The notes under the pieces: generated by a model
What the model was told of the DNA's origin: nothing
What the model saw: only the letters and a program-made list of their open reading frames with translations
The model's database searches: none
In this document: piece after piece, positions 1 to 8,892 of the stretch
How positions within the stretch are numbered: the stretch's first letter is position 1
Layout of the letters: every line of letters starts with the position of its first letter
Source: Marinobacter flavimaris
GTDB lineage: Bacteria; Pseudomonadota; Gammaproteobacteria; Pseudomonadales; Oleiphilaceae
Length of the DNA: 64,000 nt
NCBI RefSeq assembly: GCF_002933295.1
Contig: NZ_PSSW01000001.1
Location: 620,001 to 684,000, forward strand
Reading direction: 5' to 3'
Program-made: the position numbers and the translations under genes

Positions 1-1
1 G

Positions 2-316
2 GAACAGCAGGAAACTGCGGCCAGAACCCGGAGCAAGGAAGAGTTGCGCCGGACCATGGATGCCAACAAATCCGCGATCTACAGCATCTACAACCGGGAG
101 CTTCGTCGCAAACCGTCGCTGCAAGGAAGTATTACCCCGGAGTTGGTCATTGAGCCGAACGGTGCAGTATCGAGTTGTTCGGTGGTGGAATCTACACTCA
201 ATGAGCCGGCGCTGGAGAGCAAGATCTGCAATCGTCTGAGGTTGGTGGATTTCGGGGCCCGACCGGGCGTTGATCAAACCAAGATCCGTTATCCGATCGA
301 ATTGCTGTCCAGCTAG
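2..316 (+). CDS. AgmX/PglI C-terminal (TonB-like) domain protein, 3' end only
   Basis: The reading frame is open from the first bases of the window, so only the C-terminal 104 residues are visible. The sequence IYNRELRRKPSLQG, then a short beta segment with 'IEPNGAVSSCSVVES', matches the C-terminal domain seen in AgmX/PglI and TonB-like energy-transducer proteins. These usually have an N-terminal membrane anchor and a Pro-rich linker, both outside the window. The stop codon TAG sits in the loop of an 11-bp hairpin (303-330). Family is fairly clear; exact role is unknown. Confidence 0.7.
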   Translation, partial: EQQETAARTRSKEELRRTMDANKSAIYSIYNRELRRKPSLQGSITPELVIEPNGAVSSCSVVESTLNEPALESKICNRLRLVDFGARPGVDQTKIRYPIELLSS

Positions 317-330
317 GGCGCTGGACAGCA
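303..330. terminator. Perfect 11-bp hairpin between convergent genes
   Basis: TGCTGTCCAGC (303-313) pairs perfectly with GCTGGACAGCA (320-330) around a 6-nt loop that contains the stop codon of the upstream gene. It lies between two convergent stop codons. There is no T-run on either side, so it may be a bidirectional stop or an RNA-stabilising hairpin rather than a canonical intrinsic terminator. Confidence 0.45.
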
Positions 331-340
331 AGGATGCCGC

Positions 341-1705
341 TTAGCGTTTCCGGGTTGTGGTCGCGATCACGACACTGACCAGTCCGGAGCCTACCAGGGC
401 ACCAACGAAAGGCATCAGGGTGGGAATGCTGCCGGGGAAGCTGGCAGCTTCCAATCCGGCCATCAGGCTGCCACCGGTAATCCATCCGGGCAGAATCGCG
501 CCGAAAAGTCCCGCCAGACAGCCCAGGATCGCCGCCCTCGTGGTCATCTTTCCCCAGAGCCCCATCAGTACAGGCAGAACCGCCGTGGCGCAAAGCAGGT
601 CTGCGATCAAAAATAGCCGCAGCACGGAAATCCCCTGAAGTGCCACCAGAACCACAGGAATCATCAGCAGCACGGTAAACCATCGGGCACTGACAATGGA
701 CAACCCCTGTTTTTCGGTAACCGCCAGCGACGCAAGTGCGTTCTGCAGGGTATCCACCGAGGATGCCACGAGTGTGATGGCCAGGATCAGGGCCGGTAAA
801 GCGAGCCAGGCCGGCGCATCAGCAAGCAAGGCAAAAAACGGAATCGGCGGGCTGCCCAGGTCGGCGCCGCTCATGGCCGCCAGTATTCCCAGCCCGCCAA
901 CCACGGCGACAACGGCGATGGTGACCACGCCGCCCAGCAACGCGCCGCGGCTCAGGGCGTCCGTATCACGAGCCGACCATAAACGCTGCCAGTATCCCTG
1001 GTGGAAAAGGTTGGCGGCGGTGACGGCAATCACCAGAGTCAGCGCCACGCTCAGGGCTGCCGACGCAGGGATATCCGGTAGCGCTGCGGGTGCTGCGTCC
1101 GGAAGCTTGCCTACGGCAACAAAACTGACGATAGCCAGCAAGCCGATCAGTAACAGTGCCTGCCATTGGTCGGTAACGATGCTGGCCCTGAGACCACCGA
1201 CAGCGGTGTATACCAGCGTGGTTATGGCAACGCCAATGACCACAATGCCGCCATCAATACCGGAAAGCAGCGACGTTATGGCACCAATGGCAGTAAGCTC
1301 CGCGGTGAGAAAGCAAAGCATGTAGAGCACCGAGATCGTCGAAACGTAGCGGCGTACGCCATTGCCATAACAGGCGTTGGCGAATTCGCCGATGCTGCGT
1401 CCTTCCGGAAGGAAGCGGCGAATAGCGGGGCCACAGAAGGCGAACACGATAAACGGCAAGGCGGCGCCCAGGGCATAGCCAGCCAGAGCCAGAGGGCCGA
1501 CCAGTGCGCCAACCTCAGGCGGGGCAAACAGTATCCAGCCGCCCATGCCGGAAGCGAGGAAAGACAGTCCGAGGGCCCTGGCTCCCTGACTGTTTCTTGC
1601 CGTTACATAGTCATCCAGTCCGCCGTCGGCGAGACGGGCTCTCAGTCCGAGCCAGGCAAACAGGATCATGGCGACCACGATCGCCGCGAGGGTGGTATAA
1701 AACAT
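341..1705 (-). CDS. Sodium:solute symporter (SSF) family transporter
   Basis: A 454-residue, very hydrophobic protein with about 12-13 predicted membrane spans. The pattern of the first spans (a soluble loop with 'DDYVTARNSQGARALGLSF', then 'SGMGGWILFAPPEVGALVG') and the later 'YTAVGGLRASIVTDQWQALL' segment are characteristic of the sodium/solute symporter family. Members import amino acids, sugars, acetate or similar solutes with Na+. Substrate cannot be read from sequence. The start has GGAG about 9 nt upstream. It lies downstream of phaP-phaC on the same strand, separated by 99 bp with a hairpin, so it is probably its own unit. Confidence 0.85.
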   Translation of the reverse strand: MFYTTLAAIVVAMILFAWLGLRARLADGGLDDYVTARNSQGARALGLSFLASGMGGWILFAPPEVGALVGPLALAGYALGAALPFIVFAFCGPAIRRFLPEGRSIGEFANACYGNGVRRYVSTISVLYMLCFLTAELTAIGAITSLLSGIDGGIVVIGVAITTLVYTAVGGLRASIVTDQWQALLLIGLLAIVSFVAVGKLPDAAPAALPDIPASAALSVALTLVIAVTAANLFHQGYWQRLWSARDTDALSRGALLGGVVTIAVVAVVGGLGILAAMSGADLGSPPIPFFALLADAPAWLALPALILAITLVASSVDTLQNALASLAVTEKQGLSIVSARWFTVLLMIPVVLVALQGISVLRLFLIADLLCATAVLPVLMGLWGKMTTRAAILGCLAGLFGAILPGWITGGSLMAGLEAASFPGSIPTLMPFVGALVGSGLVSVVIATTTRKR

Positions 1706-1773
1706 CGGGAGGTTCTCCGCCGTTCATCAAGCGGGCCATAGTGCCACAACGGCGGAAGCGGGGCGAGATACGT

Positions 1774-1795
1774 TGGCCCGCAGGAATGCGGGCCA
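1774..1795 (-). terminator. Hairpin downstream of phaC
   Basis: TGGCCCGCA (1774-1782) pairs with TGCGGGCCA (1787-1795) around a GGAA tetraloop, 10 nt after the phaC stop on the minus strand. A T-run is absent. Likely a transcript end or stabilising hairpin for phaP-phaC. Confidence 0.4.
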
Positions 1796-1804
1796 CGCAG
1801 AGGT

Positions 1805-3607
1805 CTACTGCTTCACGGCCTCCGCAGCTTTGACTTTGACGTAGCTGCCGGGTGCGTCCTCAATCGCAGGAAGTTTCCCTTCGCCGGGGATGCGAGCCGG
1901 CACGTCGCCGTCTGAAAAACGGGCAATCCACTCGAGCCAGTGGGGCCACCAGGATCCCGGATGGTGTTCGGACTTCTCGAACCAGGCGTCTGCATCCGGC
2001 ACCAGGGTGTCATTGGTCCAGTAGCCGTACTTTTCCTTGTAGGGCGGGTTGATAACGCCAGCGATATGGCCGGAGCCGGAGAGCACAAAGCGGACATCAC
2101 CGCCGTGGGCCAGCGCCCCTTTGTAGGTGGTTTTCCATTTGGCGATGTGATCCTGTCTGGCGGACAGGAAAAAAGAGGGTACATCGATTTCGGACAGGTT
2201 GATGGACTCGCCGAGCAGATTCAGGGAATCTGGCTTCACCAGACGATTATTCAGGTACATCTGGCGCAGATAGTAACTGTGCATTCGAGCTGGCAGGTTG
2301 GTGCCGTCGGTGTTCCAGTAGAGCAGGTCAAAAGCCGCGGGCTTCTGGCCTTTAAGGTAGTTATTGGTCCAGAACGACCAGAACAGCTCGTTTTCTCTCA
2401 ACAGGTTAAACGTGAATGCCATAGCGCGACCGTCCAGGTAGCCCTTGCGCTCCAGCATTTTCTCAATACCCCGGATCGAGTGATCGTTGATGAAGACACC
2501 GATTCCGCCAGGGTCCGAGAAGTCCAGAAGTGTCGTCAGATAGGTAGCACTGGCTACCGGATTACGGCCTTTTTTCTTGAGCCAGGCCAATGTTGAGCCC
2601 AGCAGGGTGCCACCGATGCAATAGCCGATCAGATTCATCTGATCTTCGCCGGTGGCTTCGGTAACCGCATCCATGGCCGCCAGTGGCCCGAGTTCCATGT
2701 AGTCTTCCCAGCCTTTGTCCCGCAGGGAGGGCCCGGGATTTCGCCAGGAAATAATAAAAACAGTCTGTCCCTGGTTGACCAACCACTGGATAAAGGAGTT
2801 CCTGGCGGTGAGGTCCAGGATGTAGTACTTGTTGATCCATGGCGGAACAATCAGCAACGGGCGTTTGCTGACGGTCTCTGTTGTTGGCGAGTACTGGATC
2901 AACTGCATCAGTTCGTTCTGGAACACGACCTTGCCAGGGGTAGTTGCCAGATTACGTCCTACCTCAAAGGCAGAGCGATCTGTCATCCCAACATTGAACA
3001 GGGAAGGATTCTGCCGCAGGTCTTCGATCAGCTGCCGTCCACCGTCAATCAGGTTCATCCCTTTGCGTTCCCACGTAATCCTGAGCACTTCCGGATTCGT
3101 GGCGGGGAAATTCGATGGCGACAGTGCGCTGGTCAGGTGTCGGGCGTAGAACAGCATCTGGTCCCGTCCTGCCGGGGGAATCCCTTCCATGCCGGCCGCC
3201 CAGTTCAGAAAGGCCTGTGAGTTGATCAGATAGGCCTGGTGGAGGACATCAAAAGGCAGATGCTTGTGCCACTCCTCGGCCTGGAAGCGTCGGTCGTCGG
3301 CCTCTGGTTCGACAACGGGCTGCTTATGCTTGCCCACGAGCCGTGCAAGGGTGTAGTGCCCCAGCGCGGCATGTTTGCGGGCCAGATCCAGTTCCGCTCC
3401 TGCAAACCGGAGCGGGTGCAGGAGCAGGTCCTCGGCCATTGTGCGGTAGGCATCGGACATTTCCGTTATCGTGGAGAGCGTTGCCGCATCCAGGACGCCA
3501 GCATCTCCCAATGCTTTCTCCAGTTGCTGCTGTCCCTGGCGGACGTTGGTTTCGAAGCCGTTGACGAGCTGACCTACGGCTTTCCCGAGCGTATCGAGAC
3601 CGAACAT
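1805..3607 (-). CDS. phaC: Class I poly(3-hydroxyalkanoate) synthase
   Basis: PhaC polymerises 3-hydroxyacyl-CoA (typically C4) into intracellular polyester storage granules. The 600 residues match class I length. The N-terminal third is the class I-specific helical region; the C-terminal part is an alpha/beta-hydrolase fold with lipase-like box GYCIGG, nucleophile Cys330, and probable Asp486 (in SARQDHIAKW) and His514 (in SGSGHIAGV). The start has AAGGGA upstream. The phasin gene precedes it by 9 bp, giving a phaP-phaC unit. No phaA or phaB genes are nearby, so monomer supply is encoded elsewhere. Confidence 0.95.
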   Translation of the reverse strand: MFGLDTLGKAVGQLVNGFETNVRQGQQQLEKALGDAGVLDAATLSTITEMSDAYRTMAEDLLLHPLRFAGAELDLARKHAALGHYTLARLVGKHKQPVVEPEADDRRFQAEEWHKHLPFDVLHQAYLINSQAFLNWAAGMEGIPPAGRDQMLFYARHLTSALSPSNFPATNPEVLRITWERKGMNLIDGGRQLIEDLRQNPSLFNVGMTDRSAFEVGRNLATTPGKVVFQNELMQLIQYSPTTETVSKRPLLIVPPWINKYYILDLTARNSFIQWLVNQGQTVFIISWRNPGPSLRDKGWEDYMELGPLAAMDAVTEATGEDQMNLIGYCIGGTLLGSTLAWLKKKGRNPVASATYLTTLLDFSDPGGIGVFINDHSIRGIEKMLERKGYLDGRAMAFTFNLLRENELFWSFWTNNYLKGQKPAAFDLLYWNTDGTNLPARMHSYYLRQMYLNNRLVKPDSLNLLGESINLSEIDVPSFFLSARQDHIAKWKTTYKGALAHGGDVRFVLSGSGHIAGVINPPYKEKYGYWTNDTLVPDADAWFEKSEHHPGSWWPHWLEWIARFSDGDVPARIPGEGKLPAIEDAPGSYVKVKAAEAVKQ

Positions 3608-3616
3608 AACTATCCC

Positions 3617-3955
3617 TTATTTGGCGGTTTTCGGGCCGGGCTTGGCCGATGCCTCGGGTGCTTTCTCGAACACCTTCTGAATCTGCTCCCTGCTTTCGTT
3701 GAAGTAGTCCTGCCAGGCTTTCCAGTCTGCGGTGAACTGCTCGCTCAGTGATTTCAGGGTCTCCGCCTGATCGCCAGTCAGGCTTTTCAGGCTCTCCAGA
3801 TCACGGACCTCAGACACCTTTTTAGCCTGCTCCATGGTGACATCGGCATAACGTCGGAAGGCGTTCATCTGCATTTCTGCAGCCTTGCCAAATTGCTCGA
3901 ACAGGGTTTCGTTCAGACGGGTCGCTTTTTCGAAAAGCTCGGTGTTCATGGTCAC
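3617..3955 (-). CDS. phaP: Phasin family protein
   Basis: A 112-residue, largely helical amphipathic protein with the Phasin_2-type pattern (LFEQFGKAAEMQMNAFRRYADVT, then heptad-like 'LESLKSLTGDQAETLKSLSEQ'). Phasins coat polyhydroxyalkanoate granules and control their size and number. AAGGAG lies 7 nt before the ATG. The C-terminus is Lys/Ala/Pro-rich (KAPEASAKPGPKTAK). It is the first gene of a phaP-phaC unit. An Anr/FNR-like box is centred about 67 bp upstream of the start codon. Confidence 0.9.
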   Translation of the reverse strand: MTMNTELFEKATRLNETLFEQFGKAAEMQMNAFRRYADVTMEQAKKVSEVRDLESLKSLTGDQAETLKSLSEQFTADWKAWQDYFNESREQIQKVFEKAPEASAKPGPKTAK

Positions 3956-4015
3956 AACTCCTTTGCGTATGGATTTGATGGAATTCTATTCTGCCTCATC
4001 CTGCGTGACGCAATT

Positions 4016-4029
4016 TTGACAAGCATCAA
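4016..4029. promoter_or_regulatory. Anr/FNR-type box between phaP and the DksA-like gene
   Basis: TTGACAAGCATCAA matches the Anr/FNR consensus TTGAT-N4-ATCAA at 9 of 10 conserved bases. For phaP on the minus strand, a -10-like CAGAAT (plus-strand 3988-3993) lies exactly where a class II activator site at -41.5 would place it. For the plus strand, TACTGT (4051-4056) is one base from the equivalent spot. Binding is inferred, not shown. Confidence 0.5.
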
Positions 4030-4092
4030 TCCCGGGTTCAGCTTATGCTTTACTGTAGGAACATGTTTTCCCGGCAAGGCAGGAGGCGCCAT

Positions 4093-4413
4093 ATGACCAA
4101 CCGGAAATCCGAACTTGAAACACTGAGAGCCGACCTGACGGCCAGACTTTCCCGTTATGAGGCGCATCAGCATCGGGAAGGGGGTGCGTTAGACAAGGAT
4201 TTCGAGGAGCAGGCTACCCAGACCCAGAACGACGAAGTGGTCGATTCGCTGGAAACCGAAACCCGTTCCGAACTCGCTCAGATTGAACATGCACTGGCTC
4301 GGATTGATAACGGTGTGGGTGACGAATGCGAATCCTGCGGCGAGGCCATTGACCCACGCCGCTTGCAGGTTCTGCCCTATACCACGGTTTGCGTGGATTG
4401 TGCCGAAGACTGA
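4093..4413 (+). CDS. DksA/TraR-family C4 zinc-finger protein
   Basis: A 106-residue protein with an N-terminal helical region and a C-terminal C4 zinc finger: Cys79-x2-Cys82 and Cys100-x2-Cys103 (CESCGEAI and CVDCAED). This is the DksA/TraR family, whose members act in the RNA polymerase secondary channel; short forms like this one are less well characterised and resemble the YbiI/TraR-like group. The start at 4093 was chosen because AGGAGG lies 6 nt upstream; an in-frame ATG at 4045 lacks such a site. The ABC transporter gene begins 8 nt after its stop, suggesting cotranscription. Confidence 0.85.
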   Translation: MTNRKSELETLRADLTARLSRYEAHQHREGGALDKDFEEQATQTQNDEVVDSLETETRSELAQIEHALARIDNGVGDECESCGEAIDPRRLQVLPYTTVCVDCAED

Positions 4414-4421
4414 GTGACACC

Positions 4422-5153
4422 ATGGAGCCACTGCAGGCATCCACGACCGGCTCGGCCGTATTCCAGACCCGGGGCCTGACGAAAACCTATGATCAGGGGG
4501 AGGTTCAGGTTCATGCCCTCCGTGGCGTAGATCTGGATCTCTATGGCGGCGAACTGGTCGTCATGCTGGGCGCTTCCGGTTCTGGCAAATCCACACTCCT
4601 TAACATTCTTGGCGGGCTGGATGTGCCATCGACCGGCGAAGTCCGGTATCGGGATTTTGATCTCAGTACTGCCGGCGACCGCGAACTCACCCGTTATCGC
4701 CGTGAACACGTGGGTTTCGTGTTCCAGTTCTATAATCTCATTCCCAGCCTCACCGCCAGGGAAAATGTGGCGGCAGTGACCGAGATAGCGACCAATCCAA
4801 TGACGCCGGAAGAGGCACTTGAACTGGTTGGGCTCAAGAGCCGCATTGACCATTTTCCGGCCCAGCTTTCCGGTGGTGAACAGCAGCGCGTTGCCATTGC
4901 CCGGGCCATTGCCAAACGACCGGATGTACTCCTGTGCGACGAGCCAACCGGCGCCCTCGATTCCGCCACCGGCGTATTGGTGCTCGAGGCACTGGACAAA
5001 GCCAACCGGGAGACCGGCACGACTACCGTCATCATTACCCACAATGCTTCCATCGCCGGCATGGCGGATCGCGTGATAACGCTCTCGGACGGCAACATCA
5101 GCGGTGAGCGTCTTAATGAGCGTCGCCAGGATCCCCGTACACTGTCCTGGTAA
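4422..5153 (+). CDS. ABC transporter ATP-binding protein (MacB/LolD/FtsE class)
   Basis: A 243-residue ATPase subunit. Walker A is GASGSGKST (50-58), the signature is [14 protein letters not shown] (from 149), and Walker B is [12 protein letters not shown] (from 169). The 'TGALDS' after Walker B and the overall length fit the MacB/LolD/FtsE class, which pairs with FtsX-type permeases and works by mechanotransmission or export across the envelope. The start at ATG 4422 avoids a 25-nt overlap that a TTG at 4389 would need. The permease follows after 21 bp. Confidence 0.9.
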   Translation: MEPLQASTTGSAVFQTRGLTKTYDQGEVQVHALRGVDLDLYGGELVVMLGASGSGKSTLLNILGGLDVPSTGEVRYRDFDLSTAGDRELTRYRREHVGFVFQFYNLIPSLTARENVAAVTEIATNPMTPEEALELVGLKSRIDHFPAQLSGGEQQRVAIARAIAKRPDVLLCDEPTGALDSATGVLVLEALDKANRETGTTTVIITHNASIAGMADRVITLSDGNISGERLNERRQDPRTLSW

Positions 5154-5174
5154 CGGTACTGAAGAGTAACAGCG

Positions 5175-7556
5175 ATGTCCCCGAAGGGATTGAACACGGT
5201 TCTGAACGTAAAGTTACGGCGGGAACTCTGGCAGATGCGCGGTCAGGTACTGGCCATCGCACTGGTTATTGCCGGAGGCGTGGGCGTGTGCGTGATGTCT
5301 CTCGTGAACTATTCATCGCTGTTGGCAACCAGAGCCCAGTATTACGAACAACACGAATTTGCCGAGGTCTTTGCGCCGGTCAAACGGGCTCCACGCCATA
5401 CTCTCAAGGACACCGCTGCGCTGCCTGGTATCGCCAGGTACGAGGGGAGGGTCGAAGGCGCTGCGAAACTGGAAATACCCGGGTTTCCGGATCCGGTGTC
5501 GGCTCGCCTGGTGTCTGTTCCGCCGGAAGGTCAGCCTGACGTCAACCGCCTTTTTATTCGCCAGGGACGGCTCCCGGCTGCTGGTCGAAGCCAGGAGATC
5601 GCAGTTATCGGAAGCTTTGCCGAAGCGCATGAGTTGGTTCTGGGAGATCAGTTTGAAGCCATTATCAACGGCCGCCGGCAGGCTCTTACGATAACCGGCA
5701 TTGTTGAGTCACCGGAATTCATCTACGTCATTCCTCCGGGCGGTATGCTGCCGGACTATCAGCGGTATGGTGTTCTCTGGATGAACAGAGAGTCCCTGGA
5801 ATCCGCCATGGATATGCGGGGCGCTTTCAACAGCCTGGTGGTGACGCTCAAACCTGGCCATTCTGCTGCCTCCGTCATTGATGCTCTGGATCGATTGCTG
5901 GCCCGGTATGGGGCAACGGGGGCTTTTGGCCGGGACGACCAGTTTTCCCACCGTTTTCTGAGTGACGAGCTCAATCAGTTGAAAACCATGGCGACGGTTT
6001 TCCCCCTCATTTTCATGAGTGTCGCCATGTTTTTGTTGAATGTGGTGATTGGCCGTCTGATCAGCACCCAACGGGATATCGTCGCGGTACTCAAGGCCTT
6101 CGGCTATAGCAACCGTCAGATCGCCTGGCATTACAGCAAACTGGTCATCGTGATTGCCGTCATCGGTTTGCTGGCGGGGCTTGGCCTTGGCCTATGGCTT
6201 GGACGCTCTCTCGGCGAACTGTACATGGATTATTACCGCTTTCCGGGGCTGTTGTTTCGCATTGACCCCGCATGGGTTGTGCTGCTGGGGTTGATGACAA
6301 TTGTGGTCGCCTGGCTCGGTGCCTGGCGAGCCATCAGGCAGGCAGCGGCACTGCCACCCGCTGAAGCCATGAGGCCTGAGGGGCCCGCCAGGTACCGGGT
6401 GACCATAGTGGAAAAGCTGCTCTCGGGAATCCGTTTCGCCCAGCCCTCCCGAATGATCGTGCGCCAGCTCTCCCGTCGTCCGGTTCGGACCCTGTTATCC
6501 ATGACTGGGGTCGCTATGGCCACTGCCATCGTGATGGTGGGAAACTTCCAGTTCGACTCGGTGTCCCTGATGGTCCACACGCAGTTTGCACGGGTTCAGC
6601 AACAGGATCTGTCCGCGACCTTTATTGATCCGGTGAACAGCGCGGCGTTGTTCGGCTTGCAGCGGCAAGCCGGGATACGTTACGTGGAGGGGCGACGCTC
6701 GGTCCCGGCACGTCTTGTTTCCGGCCATCGGGAGTGGCGAAGCGCAGTCACCGGAATACCCTCCGAGGCGCGCCTGCAATTTGTCATCGACAGTGACCTG
6801 CAGCCGGTTCCGCTCCCCAGGGAGGGGTTGTTGTTGACCGATTTTCTGGCCGATGAACTGGGTGTCGGTCCGGGAGATGTTCTGCAGCTGGAGCTCCTGG
6901 AGGGCGACCGCCGAACGGTTATGGTTCCGGTCGCCGGTATCACCAGCGAGTTTCTCGGGGTTGGTGCCTACATGGATCTGGATGCCCTCAACCGGGCACT
7001 GGGGGACGGGCCCCTGATCAATCAGGCCCTGATCAACCTGGACCCGGACAAGGCTTCGGAAGTTTATAACAGTCTTCGCGAAACCCCGGGAGTGCTTGGC
7101 CTGAGCATCCGGCAGGCCATGCTCGACAGCTTCTACGACACCCTGGCGAGAACCTTCCTGACGTTCACCTTTTTCAACAGCCTGATGGGCGGAATCATCG
7201 CTTTTGGAGTGGTCTACAACATGATCCGGATTTCACTGGCGGAAAAAGGTCGGGAGTTGGCGAGCCTGAGAGTGCTGGGATACACCCAGAATGAAGTTGC
7301 GTATATATTGTTGGGAGAGGTTGCGCTCTTGCTGTTTCTGGGTATTCCCCTCGGTTGGCTGATTGGCCAGGGTCTGGCGCTCATGATCGTTACTGCCATG
7401 CAAACCGAACTGTATCGGGTGCCCTTGACGATCACCAGCCAGACACTTGGCATGTCCGCGTTGGTCGTGGTGGTATCGGCGATCGCTTCCGGGGTTATTG
7501 CCTGGTGGCGCCTGAAACGGCTGGATCTTGTAGCGGTGTTGAAAACACGGGAATAG
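5175..7556 (+). CDS. ABC transporter permease with two FtsX domains
   Basis: A 793-residue membrane protein. A first span lies near residues 19-41 ([20 protein letters not shown]), followed by a large periplasmic MacB-PCD-like domain, a three-span FtsX domain near 280-390, another span near 430-450, a second periplasmic domain and a final FtsX domain near 670-785. This duplicated plan resembles LolC/E-like and YbbP-like permeases. It forms an exporter with the preceding ATPase and the following HlyD-type adaptor. The substrate is unknown. No outer-membrane channel gene is linked. Confidence 0.9.
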   Translation: MSPKGLNTVLNVKLRRELWQMRGQVLAIALVIAGGVGVCVMSLVNYSSLLATRAQYYEQHEFAEVFAPVKRAPRHTLKDTAALPGIARYEGRVEGAAKLEIPGFPDPVSARLVSVPPEGQPDVNRLFIRQGRLPAAGRSQEIAVIGSFAEAHELVLGDQFEAIINGRRQALTITGIVESPEFIYVIPPGGMLPDYQRYGVLWMNRESLESAMDMRGAFNSLVVTLKPGHSAASVIDALDRLLARYGATGAFGRDDQFSHRFLSDELNQLKTMATVFPLIFMSVAMFLLNVVIGRLISTQRDIVAVLKAFGYSNRQIAWHYSKLVIVIAVIGLLAGLGLGLWLGRSLGELYMDYYRFPGLLFRIDPAWVVLLGLMTIVVAWLGAWRAIRQAAALPPAEAMRPEGPARYRVTIVEKLLSGIRFAQPSRMIVRQLSRRPVRTLLSMTGVAMATAIVMVGNFQFDSVSLMVHTQFARVQQQDLSATFIDPVNSAALFGLQRQAGIRYVEGRRSVPARLVSGHREWRSAVTGIPSEARLQFVIDSDLQPVPLPREGLLLTDFLADELGVGPGDVLQLELLEGDRRTVMVPVAGITSEFLGVGAYMDLDALNRALGDGPLINQALINLDPDKASEVYNSLRETPGVLGLSIRQAMLDSFYDTLARTFLTFTFFNSLMGGIIAFGVVYNMIRISLAEKGRELASLRVLGYTQNEVAYILLGEVALLLFLGIPLGWLIGQGLALMIVTAMQTELYRVPLTITSQTLGMSALVVVVSAIASGVIAWWRLKRLDLVAVLKTRE

Positions 7557-7588
7557 GTGCGAAAGCAACCGGGGAGTGAACTGAGGTT

Positions 7589-8794
7589 ATGGCGAAAAAA
7601 GGGTTTGCCGGAAAATGGTTGTTCTGGGGGGTGTTCGTAATGCTCGCCAGTGTTGCAGTTGTGGTCACGATCCGACCCGATCCGGTCTGGGTGGATCTGG
7701 CGCCGGTAACCCGTGGCCCCATGGAAATCACTATCAAGGAGGAGGGCAAAACGCGGGTGCGTGACCGATACGTGGTTTCATCACCGGTTGCCGGCTATCT
7801 GCACAGGGTATTGCTGGAAGTGGGGGATCCGGTGATTCCGGGAGAGCTGCTGACGGAGGTTGACCCCATGCCTGCCAGCACCCTTGATGCCCGAAGTCGG
7901 GCCGAAGCGGAGGCCAAGGTGCAGTCGGCCCGCTCGGCGCTGAACTCCACTCGTCAAAAAGTGGCGGCGGCCGAGGCTGAAGCAGACCTCGCCGTGCGTG
8001 AGCTGGCCCGCCTCCAGGCACTCAGTGATGATCGTTTTGTTTCCGACGAGCGTTTGCAGCAGGCCCGGGCCACTGCGGCCAGAACCCAGGCCATTCTGCG
8101 TTCCGCGCGCTTTGACGAAGAAGTGATGGCCCACGAACTGGCAGCGGCCCGAACGCGCCTTGAGGTGTCTGCCGCGCGTGCGAACGGCGATGGAGCGGTT
8201 GAACGTGTGCCGGTCAGGTCCCCTGTAAACGGCTCTGTTTTGGGAATTGTTCGAAAAAGCGAGGGTGTGATTCAGGCCGGTGAAGCCATTCTGGAACTGG
8301 GGGATCCCGGGGCGCTTGAGGTGGTTGTGGATGTATTGAGTTTTGATGCCGTGAATCTCCAACCCGGTATGGTGACGCGCCTCACCGGGTGGGGTGGCGG
8401 CACCCTGGACGCTACTGTCCGGCGCGTTGAGCCGGTTGGATTCGAGGACGTGTCGGCCCTGGGTGTGGAAGAAAGGCGGGTACAGGTGGTTGCGGATATC
8501 ACCAGTCCTGCTGATGCCTGGCAAAGCCTGGGGGACGGCTATCGGGTAGACGCCGAGTTTCTGCTCTGGCGTTCCGACAATGTCCTTCAGGTTCCGGAAT
8601 CCGCCATCTTTGTCACTGATGGGCAGCACCAGGTATTCCGCGTTGTCGATGACATTGCGGTTCTGACAGACGTGTCGGTCGGTCGCACAAACGGATTTCA
8701 TACAGTTATCCAGGAAGGATTGACTGAGGCAGACAACGTCGTCCGACACCCGGATCGTCAGCTTGAAGACGGCAGCCGTATCCGTCTTCGTTAA
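7589..8794 (+). CDS. HlyD/RND-type periplasmic adaptor (membrane fusion protein)
   Basis: A 401-residue protein with one N-terminal membrane span (residues about 8-27), a biotinyl-lipoyl-like half (YVVSSPVAGYLHRVLLEVGD), an alpha-helical hairpin rich in Ala/Glu/Arg (about 95-205), the second lipoyl half (VRSPVNGSVLGIVRKSEGV), and C-terminal beta-barrel and membrane-proximal domains. Such adaptors bridge an inner-membrane pump and an outer-membrane channel. It lies 32 bp after the FtsX-type permease and is the third gene of that unit, so a MacA-like role is likely. A TolC-type partner must come from elsewhere. Confidence 0.88.
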   Translation: MAKKGFAGKWLFWGVFVMLASVAVVVTIRPDPVWVDLAPVTRGPMEITIKEEGKTRVRDRYVVSSPVAGYLHRVLLEVGDPVIPGELLTEVDPMPASTLDARSRAEAEAKVQSARSALNSTRQKVAAAEAEADLAVRELARLQALSDDRFVSDERLQQARATAARTQAILRSARFDEEVMAHELAAARTRLEVSAARANGDGAVERVPVRSPVNGSVLGIVRKSEGVIQAGEAILELGDPGALEVVVDVLSFDAVNLQPGMVTRLTGWGGGTLDATVRRVEPVGFEDVSALGVEERRVQVVADITSPADAWQSLGDGYRVDAEFLLWRSDNVLQVPESAIFVTDGQHQVFRVVDDIAVLTDVSVGRTNGFHTVIQEGLTEADNVVRHPDRQLEDGSRIRLR

Positions 8795-8892
8795 TGGCCT
8801 GCATTGCACGGTCCGCCGGCTAAAATGAGAGGACATATCACGTTTGGCTGGCTAGACTGACGGCACATAAAAACAAAAAGGAGACTGGCACG

